DNA of 64,000 nt from Puniceicoccaceae bacterium K14 (GTDB taxonomy: Bacteria > Verrucomicrobiota > Verrucomicrobiia > Opitutales > Opitutaceae), in contig JAKYXN010000011.1 in the NCBI GenBank assembly GCA_022538095.1, positions 42,624 to 106,623 on the forward strand, read 5' to 3'. A model generated the notes under the pieces. It made no database searches and was not told where the DNA came from. It saw only the letters and a program-made list of their open reading frames with translations. The translations under genes and the position numbers were made by a program. Position 1 is the stretch's first letter. The number at the start of each line of letters is the position of its first letter. Positions 55,351 through 63,646 of this stretch are shown piece by piece.

Positions 55351-56787
55351 TTACAAAAGTCGCCCTGGTTTGACTTTCGCTCCTTCTGGGAACTTACGCT
55401 CCCACTTCGCAACAGATCTCTTAAACTGGTCTACTTGCTGCGGAGCCGCTCCTATAAAACGCTTAGACTGAGATAGGATTTTCTGTAGCTCCTTCAAGTC
55501 CAAGGGGATTCGCTCATCCTTAGCCAATAGCCCAACCAGATCAGCTTCTTGGCCGCGTCCCATGCGAATAAACTTACTCGCTTCCAAAGCCGCTTCCTTG
55601 ATCGCTTCGTGAGCAACCTCGCGACCCGCTCCCGCCTTAACGCTTTCCATCAAGATCGATGTTGTCGCTAAAAATGGCAATTGCACCGCATTCTCGGCTG
55701 CAATCGCTTCCTCAAATACGCCCATATTTCCGAGCACTGTTAGATAAGTTTCCAAGACGCCATCGATAGCGAAGAACGCATCCGGCAACATCACACGGCG
55801 CACAACAGAACAAGAAACATCCCCCTCGTTCCATTGGCCACCCACAAGTCCAGATGCCATGGCAGCATAGCCCTTCAAAATTGTACAAAACCCATGGATA
55901 CGCTCACTACTACGACAATTCACCTTGTGCGGCATTGCCGAAGATCCGACTTGCCCCTTCACAAAACCTTCCGTCATCAAGCCCTGTCCCGCCATCAAAC
56001 GAACGGTTGTAGTCATATTCGCTGCCGCTGACGCGACTTGTTCCAATGCCGTAACAGTATCCAAGTCCAAGCTACGCGGATAAACTTGCCCCACATTGCT
56101 CATCGTTTTCTTAAAGCCTAGGTGCTCAACGATCTTTGATTCCAAAGCCGCTACCTTCTTAGCATCACCCTCGAAGAGTGTTTGCTGGTCAAGCTGCGTT
56201 CCTACAGCCCCCTTGAGGCCGCGAGCCGGGTAACGCTCCACCAACTCATGCAAACGGTCGAGAGCTATCAACAATTCCTGCCCCGCCATCGCCAAGCGCT
56301 TGCCCATCGTAGTCGCTTGAGCCGGCACATTGTGCGTGCGACCGGTAATCATCAAAGTCCGATACTCGTTCGCCCGCTCACTCAACTTGCTCAAGCAAGC
56401 GACTGTTTTCAAACGAACTAACTCTAAGCCACGTAAGACCTGTAGCTGTTCAACGTTTTCCGTAAGATCACGACTCGTCATTCCCACGTGAATGAACTCG
56501 TAACCCGCCAACGCGGAAAACTCGTCGATACGCGCCTTCACGTCGTGCAAGCAAATGCGCTCACGCTTGTCGATCGACTCTAAGTCGATGTTCTTCTTAA
56601 CCTTCTCGTAAGCCTTGATCGCCTTTGCCGGAATCTTCAAGCCGAGCTCCCGCTGAGCCTTCATTACCGCAATCCAATAATCGCGTTCCACCAAAATACG
56701 GCCTTCGGGAGACCAGATCGACTTCATATCGGCAGACGAATAACGTTCAGCCAACACATTTGGAATAACTTGCTTTGAGCGTGACAT
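55351..56787 (-). CDS. purB: Adenylosuccinate lyase
   Basis: 478 residues from the ATG at 56787; an earlier in-frame start at 56871 adds 28 residues unlike the family. GSSAMPHKVN is the fumarase/aspartase superfamily signature with the catalytic Ser loop; HVGMTSRDLTEN and TGRTHNVPAQATTMGKRLA hold the substrate-site residues. Acts twice in purine synthesis. Monocistronic. Confidence 0.93.
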   Translation of the reverse strand: MSRSKQVIPNVLAERYSSADMKSIWSPEGRILVERDYWIAVMKAQRELGLKIPAKAIKAYEKVKKNIDLESIDKRERICLHDVKARIDEFSALAGYEFIHVGMTSRDLTENVEQLQVLRGLELVRLKTVACLSKLSERANEYRTLMITGRTHNVPAQATTMGKRLAMAGQELLIALDRLHELVERYPARGLKGAVGTQLDQQTLFEGDAKKVAALESKIVEHLGFKKTMSNVGQVYPRSLDLDTVTALEQVASAAANMTTTVRLMAGQGLMTEGFVKGQVGSSAMPHKVNCRSSERIHGFCTILKGYAAMASGLVGGQWNEGDVSCSVVRRVMLPDAFFAIDGVLETYLTVLGNMGVFEEAIAAENAVQLPFLATTSILMESVKAGAGREVAHEAIKEAALEASKFIRMGRGQEADLVGLLAKDERIPLDLKELQKILSQSKRFIGAAPQQVDQFKRSVAKWERKFPEGAKVKPGRLL

Positions 56788-56960
56788 AAGTAGGAGGAGC
56801 ACACTTGGACAATGCCTCCAGCATGAAAAGCCTTTTTGCCCCAAATCCCTTATTTCTCTCGAAACACTCAACTCTCACTAGAACCTCAAGGTAGAGCTAA
56901 ATGGCTAAATCCTGATTTCAGTCGAAGTACCCTAATCCCCGCTACCGAGCAGTGAGACAA

Positions 56961-57090
56961 TGACGCAGATTTTCACAGATAATAAAACTCCGATCCGACC
57001 TTAAACTCAGTCAGCATAATAATTCCCAATCAAAATCTCTAAATCAACTGTCCAAGTAAATCCGTGGAAATCTGCGTCATCTGTGGGCAA
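56961..57090. repeat. Inverted repeat pair within a 360-bp intergenic region
   Basis: TGACGCAGATTTTCAC at 56961-56976 and its near-perfect inverse, GTGGAAATCTGCGTCA at 57064-57079, bracket about 90 bp. Short dispersed repeats of this look are frequent in PVC genomes. The rest of 56788-57147, between purB and the sulfotransferase, holds only their presumed promoters; nothing else was seen. Confidence 0.45.
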
Positions 57091-57147
57091 AAACATTCCC
57101 CATCAATTTTCTTGGCCCCACCCAAATCTTTCTATCTCTTAGCCCGC

Positions 57148-57867
57148 ATGTCATCCGCGTCACACGCCGCCAATTCCGAAAAGCAAATCGTCATCGAGCT
57201 CTCCACCATGCGCTCCGGTTCCACCCTGCTCAAGGCGCTTCTCGGTTCGCTCGACGACACCTCCAGCCTACCAGAGATCGACTTCCAAAAGTTCCAAAGT
57301 CCCGACGCTCGCCAAGAAATTGAAGCCCTTTCTGACAAACCCATCGTCATCCTCAAACGGCCCGCCTGGTTCAACGAAGGCAGTCGTTACCCCAAACTAC
57401 CCAATGCCCAAAACCTAAAACGCGTTATTCTCACCCGCGACGTCGCTACCAATATCATTTCCCTACGAAAAATGGTTTTCCGCAAAATCGAACCCTTCAT
57501 CCCACAATGGATGGATATCGTCTTCGCAAATCTCTATTGGGCTCCCGTTTACAAAAGCCTCCTCAAAAAATTCCCAAAAGACGACACATCCAATTTCTGG
57601 TTACGATACGAAGACCTCGTAGAGAATCCTATATTCTGGACCAACAAGCTCTTCACCTTCATCGGAGCCAAAGAAACCGACGGCATCGACAGCTATAGAA
57701 AACCCGAATACAAATGGCAATGGGGAACCGACGACGGAGGCGACAAGATCAAGTCCCTCAAAGTCCAACCCAACCCACTCCCCGTAGAACGAATCGAAAC
57801 GATTCACAAGAGCCTAAAAAACTCCCCCGGCGTCCACCAAGCTCGCAGGGACCTAGGTTATGCTTAA
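57148..57867 (+). CDS. Sulfotransferase-family protein
   Basis: 239 residues from the ATG at 57148 (a GTG at 57064 would give an unlikely extension). The PAPS 5'-phosphosulfate loop is TMRSGSTLL (20-28) and the 3'-phosphate region VILTRDVATNIISLRK (93-108) with Arg97 and Ser105. Typical for small sulfotransferases that modify polysaccharides or small molecules. Transcribed alone; a short CAAACC/GGTTTG hairpin follows at 57903-57921. A decayed copy of its last 30 codons is present at 62848-62937. Confidence 0.85.
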   Translation: MSSASHAANSEKQIVIELSTMRSGSTLLKALLGSLDDTSSLPEIDFQKFQSPDARQEIEALSDKPIVILKRPAWFNEGSRYPKLPNAQNLKRVILTRDVATNIISLRKMVFRKIEPFIPQWMDIVFANLYWAPVYKSLLKKFPKDDTSNFWLRYEDLVENPIFWTNKLFTFIGAKETDGIDSYRKPEYKWQWGTDDGGDKIKSLKVQPNPLPVERIETIHKSLKNSPGVHQARRDLGYA

Positions 57868-57965
57868 AGCGACAAGTCGTTCAGATCTAGCACCCCCTGA
57901 TACAAACCAAATCCCGGTTTGAGTGTTCAATGTTCTACTACAGCTCTCACGAAGTCCAAAAACCA

Positions 57966-58739
57966 CTAAGGGATCTGATCTAGCTTTTGAGTGAAACCGT
58001 CTATGTGCCCATATCGACCTACCAACTCCTCTAAGCTCGCATTGTGAAAGGCTTTTCGCTCCCCTCCAGAAGAACTAGTGTATGTCCGAGTTAGCTTATA
58101 CTCCTCTCCGCCATCCAGTCTCTCAACTTCGATCTGTCCATTACGTTCGCTAAAGTAACCTAATTCAAGATCCAGTTTCTTGCTTTGGGCATCCCAAAAC
58201 CAAGACGTCCTATCTTCTCCTAAAATATCGGTTAAAGCATAGATTGTAGATTCGCGCACAGAAGACTCTATATCTGTATCCACTGAAGGGATAAACATCA
58301 TAATTCGATTAGAGTCAATGTCGACAAAAGTAGCACTATTTTTCTCGTGCTCCTTTTGCAATTGCCTTTGGTCAATTAGTAGTTTCTCGATACTTTCGCC
58401 CTCGTTTGCAGCAATGCCCAATTTCTCTTTGAACTCTTCAGAAAGCTCTAGGTCTCTACTGATTCCACGGGCAAATACTTGCATTTCCTCTATCATCGCA
58501 TCGAGTACCTTGTGCGGGGGATCACTAATTTTTTCATCAATACCAAGGCTCTCTTCTTTTTGAGCCGTTTCCTTTAACAAAACCTCTGGAGTCTGCTCCA
58601 CTGCTTCTTCAAATGTAACAGCTGCTTCTCGCTGCAGCCCTGTAGGCGTTTTTGAGCCATCCACCCCTATGACCAATACTAAAAAAATGCCGCAAACTGA
58701 AATTAAACCAATTAATGTATAAATTTTATCCTTACTCAT
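57966..58739 (-). CDS. Single-pass membrane protein of unknown function
   Basis: 257 residues; one N-terminal membrane helix (IGLISVCGIFLVLVIGV), then an acidic periplasmic part with a coiled-coil-like stretch (AMIEEMQVFARGISRDLELSEEF) and a mixed C-terminal domain. No family recognised. Starts as ATGA inside the end of the preceding gene, so the two act together. Confidence 0.65.
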   Translation of the reverse strand: MSKDKIYTLIGLISVCGIFLVLVIGVDGSKTPTGLQREAAVTFEEAVEQTPEVLLKETAQKEESLGIDEKISDPPHKVLDAMIEEMQVFARGISRDLELSEEFKEKLGIAANEGESIEKLLIDQRQLQKEHEKNSATFVDIDSNRIMMFIPSVDTDIESSVRESTIYALTDILGEDRTSWFWDAQSKKLDLELGYFSERNGQIEVERLDGGEEYKLTRTYTSSSGGERKAFHNASLEELVGRYGHIDGFTQKLDQIP

Positions 58740-60187
58740 TTCACATAACTTTCCACTCCGGGACTTGTTAAAAACACAATAATTTCACTACGCTCAAAAT
58801 CAAACTCTATCGGCCACTTTTGCTTGGCCTCTGTCAAATGCTTACTAACCAACATTTTAACCTTCTGAAGCTTCAACTCCTCTGCTATCCACTCTTTAAC
58901 AACATCGAACTGCAATTGAAAGCTTCCGATAGTTTCCTCAACTACTGCAACAATTCCCCCACTTTCAGTTGACATTAAAACAATTCTTTCACCGCGATTC
59001 AGAGCGTCGAGCAATTCCTCTTCCACCACTAGAAGGTCTCCAGATCCATTTTCAAAAGTTCGGGTCTCTGTCTTTTGCTGCATTCTTTCAATGAGTTCTT
59101 CATCGCTAGGACTTACTTCAGTTCCTCCTTGAGACTGCTTCAAATGACGGTGGTAATCGAGCAACTCTGGCATGTTATCATGTTTCAAATACTTTACCCG
59201 ATACCGCTCGGGAACTTTGAATGAACCAAGCCTTTCCAGATAAGAACTCCTCAACTCGCCATCGGTTAACTTCAGTTCTTCATAGTAAAGAAATTTCTGG
59301 TAACTATAAAACAGATCGTGATGAAAGTACGCTTCCTTATTTCTCGAATACACCACGTTTTGATCCAAGCCCATATTCAAAGCATCGGTCGCATTCAAAT
59401 CTTCTAGTGCCCAAATTTCTATCTGCCTAATCAAGTCTTTCTCTTCCTTAACACTAATTACGATTGGATCTAAAAAGTATCGCTCAAAGGCTTCTCCTGC
59501 ATTAAGAGAAAAATCAACTCCATTAACGCTCCATTCAGCCACCGCTCTTTCAAATCCAGGTTCGGTAACTGGCCAAACTGCGGTATTGGTCAAAGGGTCC
59601 TCTGCTCCAATCTTTTCGACTATTTTCGTCAGCGTTTCCGTATCATAAGTAACGCCAAGAGCTTTCACTATTTCTCGCTCTCTACGCTCAAAATACACTC
59701 TCGGAGGGAGCCCCGGTGCCACTTTCTTACTGCGGTTATTGAACCAAACATTGAGCTCATTTGAAAAGAAGATATTATCAGACCCCTTACCCTTGCTCAA
59801 GTAACGCTCAACCAGCTTATTATAATAAGGTCCCTCTTTCTTACGCACTAGCATCTTTCGACTAAATGCCTCAAATCGGTATTTAAAGAGATCTGATTCA
59901 TCGTAACCGACTTCTTTCAAGTAGTTGACTACATAGCATTTTTCTATATATCCATCAAACCACTTCTCTGCTAACAGTGCTAGGTCTCCACCACTATTAA
60001 AACGCCCGGATCGAGTCCAATACTTCAATACCTCATAAATTTTGAAATCCGTATCTCCAATCGAAAACATCGTTCCTCCGAGGTTCAACTCGTCTAATTT
60101 GGTCGACGCCAACACACTTATCCTTGGCAAAGCAAACTCAAACAAAAGGCAAAGAAATACCAAAATACTCGGTTTTGAAAAACGCAC
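58736..60187 (-). CDS. Exported SurA/PpiC-like protein, function uncertain
   Basis: 483 residues from a GTG at 60187; signal peptide (ILVFLCLLFEFALPRISVLA). Largely helical N-terminal half with many Tyr/Phe (YEVLKYWTRSGRF, FEAFSRKMLVRKKEGPYYNKLVERYL) and a region LTDGELRSSYLERLGSFKVPERYRVKYLKH that resembles the part before a parvulin domain in SurA/PpiC proteins, but a full parvulin core is not evident. It may be a periplasmic chaperone. Coupled to the downstream membrane protein. Confidence 0.6.
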   Translation of the reverse strand: MRFSKPSILVFLCLLFEFALPRISVLASTKLDELNLGGTMFSIGDTDFKIYEVLKYWTRSGRFNSGGDLALLAEKWFDGYIEKCYVVNYLKEVGYDESDLFKYRFEAFSRKMLVRKKEGPYYNKLVERYLSKGKGSDNIFFSNELNVWFNNRSKKVAPGLPPRVYFERREREIVKALGVTYDTETLTKIVEKIGAEDPLTNTAVWPVTEPGFERAVAEWSVNGVDFSLNAGEAFERYFLDPIVISVKEEKDLIRQIEIWALEDLNATDALNMGLDQNVVYSRNKEAYFHHDLFYSYQKFLYYEELKLTDGELRSSYLERLGSFKVPERYRVKYLKHDNMPELLDYHRHLKQSQGGTEVSPSDEELIERMQQKTETRTFENGSGDLLVVEEELLDALNRGERIVLMSTESGGIVAVVEETIGSFQLQFDVVKEWIAEELKLQKVKMLVSKHLTEAKQKWPIEFDFERSEIIVFLTSPGVESYVK

Positions 60188-60223
60188 CTTAATCGTAACT
60201 ATCTTGTTGAAATTTAGGATCCC

Positions 60224-60248
60224 CCGGGTTCAATTTCCGGAGGCTCCA
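60224..60248 (+). other. tRNA/tmRNA 3'-end remnant, possible att site
   Basis: CCGGG-TTCAATT-TCCGG folds as a T-arm (loop T54 T55 C56 A57 A58 ... Y60), followed by AGGCTCC and a discriminator A, in the spacing of a tRNA or tmRNA 3' end. The last stem pair is G-T instead of the conserved G-C, and no matching 5' half exists upstream, so it is a fragment. Such copies mark integration sites. Confidence 0.4.
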
Positions 60249-60264
60249 GAGTTAGCAAAAGATT

Positions 60265-60744
60265 CTACCAAATTACATCAGAATCGGCATACCCATAACC
60301 GGATGTGTCATATTCTCCTGATACATTTATGGTGACTATTGTCCCGGCTTCGACCGATTTATTCATAGTGTTTACGCCAAATCCCGACACAAGTGAAGAC
60401 GGCCAAGATACAGAGAGCGTATTATAATCCGTCGGACCGGTTTGATCCATATCAACTTGAGAAGAAGTACTAACATATTCTTTGATAGATCCGCTGGTCT
60501 TATACAATGCGTATCCTACAGAACTCACCGCAGTACCCTTTGATCCTGACTCACCTTTAGCATAAGTAGCGATACTAACGCTAGCAGAGCTCTTGTTAAT
60601 TGTATCTGTCTCGGTGTCTGAATCAAAACCTGAATTCCCACTATCCACATAGAGTGACGTGTAGGAGGAACAAGTACCCGCAACCAAACTAGCGCCGGAG
60701 AAGGACAATGCAGCTAAAGCTGCGATCAATATCTTTTTATTCAT
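60265..60744 (-). CDS. Small secreted Ser/Thr/Tyr-rich protein
   Basis: 159 residues from the ATG at 60744. Signal peptide (ILIAALAALSFSGASLVAG), mature part with a two-Cys start (TCSSYTSLYV) and Ser/Thr/Gly/Asp-rich strands; no family recognised. It is preceded by about 380 bp of AT-rich DNA that should hold its promoter, including a near palindrome GCTTTTACGTAAAGC at 60783-60797. Confidence 0.65.
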   Translation of the reverse strand: MNKKILIAALAALSFSGASLVAGTCSSYTSLYVDSGNSGFDSDTETDTINKSSASVSIATYAKGESGSKGTAVSSVGYALYKTSGSIKEYVSTSSQVDMDQTGPTDYNTLSVSWPSSLVSGFGVNTMNKSVEAGTIVTINVSGEYDTSGYGYADSDVIW

Positions 60745-61125
60745 TTTCAATCTTATTGTTGGATTTTTTACTCATTATGAGCGCTTTTACGTAAAGCTTC
60801 TCATACTATATTTTTAGTAATAATATTATTTACGCACGTGCACTTGCTTCGTAATACTAATTATTAAACATATATACATTTAGTTGTTTTTGCCTAGTAT
60901 AAATTGAAAAGACTGATCTATTGCACCATATTTGCACCCTGCTTAACTCTAATTTTTACAACTAGTGGATATAAACCGCAATTAATTATTAATTTCAATC
61001 CTACTTATTATTGGAATTACTAGAGTAAACATCGCAACTACTAATTAGGCATTAACACTTACAATCATTAAACAAGTATCATTATTTAGATACAAACCAG
61101 AATAGCCTAAAATTAATTTAGCCCA
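60745..61125. other. AT-rich intergenic region
   Basis: About 380 bp rich in A+T, with the presumed promoter of the small secreted protein, an AATAATATTATT palindrome and the GCTTTTACGTAAAGC near-palindrome. No gene or RNA seen. Confidence 0.6.
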
Positions 61126-61405
61126 ACGCTTCGAAAGAACTAAAATCCTCGCCAAGCGAAAAAACAAACACCAGCCAAAAAAAAGACGCACGCGGTTTGG
61201 CCCAATACAGATAAGGAAGCGAAGGTTCGTTGAAGCAATAAAACGCAACTGCCCTATCATCCAAACTCAGATTTTGAATCGATAATAACACCCTCGGCAA
61301 TTTGCTGCTAATTGCAATGATTGTTCCAGGACTTCACTATCAGAATTCAAGTCCGCACGTTCATATTACCCCACGATTTCACCGAGGCCTTGAGCGGCGA
61401 CAACT
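61126..61405 (-). pseudogene. Decayed duplicate of the histidine phosphatase gene
   Basis: The nucleotide sequence follows 63238-63551 closely. Conserved stretches include the coding for DRAVAF.CFNE.SLPYL..KPRASFF. It has a 25-base deletion between GCAA repeats (where the intact copy has an extra ACGAACAACTCTCTGCAACTA) and other frame breaks, so it cannot make the protein. The left end is joined to the receiver fragment near the coding for EKLSP. Confidence 0.75.
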
Positions 61406-61667
61406 TTTCAACCCGTGCCAACAATTTCACAAATGAAAAAGGCGTTGCCAAGTAGTCATCCGCTCCCGAACGCGACCCCTCTACTTTCTCATTCCCTTGA
61501 TCCATCGCGCTGAGAATTATTATAGGAGTTTTCCCACCGCCTCCCAGAGCTTTCAAGACAGGCAAGTCATCCATGATCGGCATCATCCGGTCGAGTACAA
61601 TCACATCATAATACTCAGAGGTCGCTAAAAACAAGCCCTCCCGACCATCCAGTGTAACGTCCAACAC
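61347..61667 (-). pseudogene. Response-regulator receiver fragment fused to the phosphatase copy
   Basis: YDVIVLDRMMPIMDDLPVL and GADDYLATPFSFVKLLARVEKL are the second half of an OmpR-type receiver. The acidic N-terminal cluster and the DNA-binding domain are gone, and the conserved Lys is Thr (LATPF). Its last residues, from about EKLSP, derive from the frameshifted phosphatase copy. The whole frame (106 codons) may still be open but is not a working regulator. Confidence 0.75.
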
Positions 61668-61978
61668 GTCCGTAAGGATCTTGGTTACGCTTAAAGTAGC
61701 ATCCCTTACCTTCGCTCATTCAATCTCGCTCCTGCTGCGAAACCGTTTTTTTCTCGATTTTTAATAAGTCTACATATTACAATATATGGGCTCCCCAATA
61801 CGTTTTTGCCCGCATAAAGGCCAAACCCTATCCCGCCCATAATAGCTTCACCACTCTACGCATAGTGCAAAACACTAAAGCTATCCACTCTAAGTAATTA
61901 TACTTGATTCGCCATCTCCCTTTTAGATTGTGAACTTGGAGTTCAGCTCCTGAGTTTAAAAACAATCCAATCGTAGAA
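61668..61978. other. 311-bp intergenic region
   Basis: Contains the second copy of the TAGTGCAAAA.ACTA element and the promoter of the secreted protein at 61979. No further gene seen. Confidence 0.6.
61863..61877. repeat. Short palindromic intergenic repeat, copy 2
   Basis: TAGTG-CAAAA-CACTA, differing by one base from 8013-8027. Confidence 0.35.
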
Positions 61979-62767
61979 ATGAAAACACTATCCGTACTCT
62001 TAGCATCGATACAAAAAATCGCACTTCCTCTGATGGCTCTAAGTGCACTCGGTTCCTTTACAACCTCCGCTCACGCAACTAGTTTTAATTCGACCACTCT
62101 GAAACTGCACACAACACTCACTGAAAGTGTTGTTGTCTACGGAACGACAGACTTACGACACGGAAGCGGCAATTCCTACGTAGACGGCCCATTTGAACAA
62201 ACAATCAATTATGATGGAAGATTGGGAGAAAGCCTGACCATCGAATTTACAAATGATCGATTCGACGAAAACCTCTATAGTCTCGATAATTTTGACTCTA
62301 AGTCCCAAAATGCAGATTTTTCTGACTCCATTATATCTTCCGATATTTTGACGACTAGGTACTATCTTTGGAGCGATCCTTGGCTAACAAATGGGAATCT
62401 AGGAATAAGCGTATTCGACGATGCGCCCCATACCTTTCCGAACCAGCTCTTTTTCACATTATCTCTAGAAGAAGGAACGGGTCGACTAGAAGCATGGAAA
62501 AGCGGCTTTAGCTATTTCGCACAAGCTGAAGAACTAGAAAAACACTTAGATTTCGACGACTCGCGTCTATCTGCAGACCCTGACTTAAGCTTCGCTTGGT
62601 ACTACAAAATCGTTGCTGACATCCACGCCTACGAAGTTGTTGGTACAAACATCCGAGCCGGCGACTTCTCTACAGTAAAAGTGAATACATCCATGGCAAC
62701 ACTTCCTGCATTCGCTTCAATTCTGCTTGGCTTTCTCTTTATTAAGCTAAGAAGAAAATCGCGATAG
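61979..62767 (+). CDS. Secreted protein with PEP-CTERM-like tail
   Basis: 262 residues. Signal peptide to about residue 33 (LMALSALGSFTTSAHA), a beta-rich middle with LRHGSGNSYVDGPF and AWKSGFSYFAQAEEL, and a C-terminal LPAFASILLGFLFIKLRRKSR (shown here as key parts: hydrophobic helix plus RRK end). The tail has the architecture of exosortase substrates, but the PEP or VPD tripeptide is replaced by LPA. Family unknown. A long hairpin follows at 62776-62811. Confidence 0.65.
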   Translation: MKTLSVLLASIQKIALPLMALSALGSFTTSAHATSFNSTTLKLHTTLTESVVVYGTTDLRHGSGNSYVDGPFEQTINYDGRLGESLTIEFTNDRFDENLYSLDNFDSKSQNADFSDSIISSDILTTRYYLWSDPWLTNGNLGISVFDDAPHTFPNQLFFTLSLEEGTGRLEAWKSGFSYFAQAEELEKHLDFDDSRLSADPDLSFAWYYKIVADIHAYEVVGTNIRAGDFSTVKVNTSMATLPAFASILLGFLFIKLRRKSR

Positions 62768-62775
62768 CATACCAA

Positions 62776-62811
62776 AACGCCATGTTGTGTACGTATTCAC
62801 AATATGGCGTT
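62776..62811. terminator. Fourteen-base-pair hairpin after the secreted-protein gene
   Basis: AACGCCATGTTGTG / CACAATATGGCGTT with one G-T pair and an eight-base loop, 9 bp past the stop. No T tract, so termination is not certain. Confidence 0.45.
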
Positions 62812-62847
62812 ACAATCTATATAAGTAAGGACCCAACCTCTTTAGAC

Positions 62848-62937
62848 CTCCCCGTCGAACGAATCGAAGCGATTCACAAGAGCCAAAAAAAACTCCCCCG
62901 ACGTCCACCAAATTCGCAAAGAACTAGGTTACGAATA
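62848..62937 (+). pseudogene. 3'-end fragment of a sulfotransferase gene, frameshifted
   Basis: Codes for LPVERIEAIHKS, matching residues 210-221 of the protein at 57148-57867. A poly-A run of eight (against T plus six in the intact gene) shifts the frame; after correction the end reads SPDVHQIRKELGYE-stop, against SPGVHQARRDLGYA-stop. Only the last 30 codons remain. Confidence 0.8.
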
Positions 62938-63035
62938 AAAACTTAGAAATTTCTTACACTGAATTTTCTGCTTCGACTGGCAAAAACCCCTCTCAATATC
63001 CTTACCAAATCACCTCTTTGTCGTTCTACTAGTTG

Positions 63036-63608
63036 TCACAGCTTTTCAAAGACTTTGTAGGACCAATAGCTCCCTCCGGTACTCTCTTTTTCGATCCACC
63101 CACTCCGCTTTAGCTCACGATACAAAAGTCGGTTCATAATTCCATGCCCCAGTACCAACAGTGATTCGTGAGTTTCCAATTTTTGGAAAACAAGGTCCGC
63201 GCACTTACAAGCCCTTCGCTTAGCATCGCTTATCGATTCTCCATTTCTCGAAAAGCCTAAAAACCAGGCCGTCCGAAACAACAAACACCAGGTAAAAAAA
63301 GACGCACGCGGTTTGCCCCAATTCAAATAAGGAAGCGAAGATTCGTTAAAACAATCAAACGCTACCGCCCTATCTTCCAAACCCAGTTTTTGAATCGATG
63401 ATAACGCCCTCGGCAATTTGCTGCTAATTGCAAACGAACAACTCTCTGCAACTAGCAATGATTGTTGAGGGACTTCACTATCAGGATTCAAGTCCGTGCG
63501 TTCATATTGCTCCACGATTTCACCGACCCCTTGAGGCGACAACTTCTCGACCTTCAAGGAATCAATATCCATTTCTGGCTGTCCATGCCTCATCACTACA
63601 ATTTTCAT
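63036..63608 (-). CDS. Histidine phosphatase-family protein
   Basis: 190 residues. MRHGQPE holds the catalytic RHG (Arg7-His8-Gly9), and LVLGHGIMNRLL provides the second active-site His. The sequence between is unusual (FFTWCLLFRTAWFLGFSRNGES), so the substrate is unknown. Intact source of the decayed copy at 61126-61405. Confidence 0.75.
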   Translation of the reverse strand: MKIVVMRHGQPEMDIDSLKVEKLSPQGVGEIVEQYERTDLNPDSEVPQQSLLVAESCSFAISSKLPRALSSIQKLGLEDRAVAFDCFNESSLPYLNWGKPRASFFTWCLLFRTAWFLGFSRNGESISDAKRRACKCADLVFQKLETHESLLVLGHGIMNRLLYRELKRSGWIEKESTGGSYWSYKVFEKL

Positions 63609-63646
63609 ACTCTGTTACCTTCCTTACAACGACTCAATCCGCTTTT

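Noticed and set aside
61045..61300. Two overlapping short minus-strand frames in the phosphatase copy as genes
   Set aside because: They are pieces of the decayed duplicate in different frames, without starts or ribosome sites of their own.
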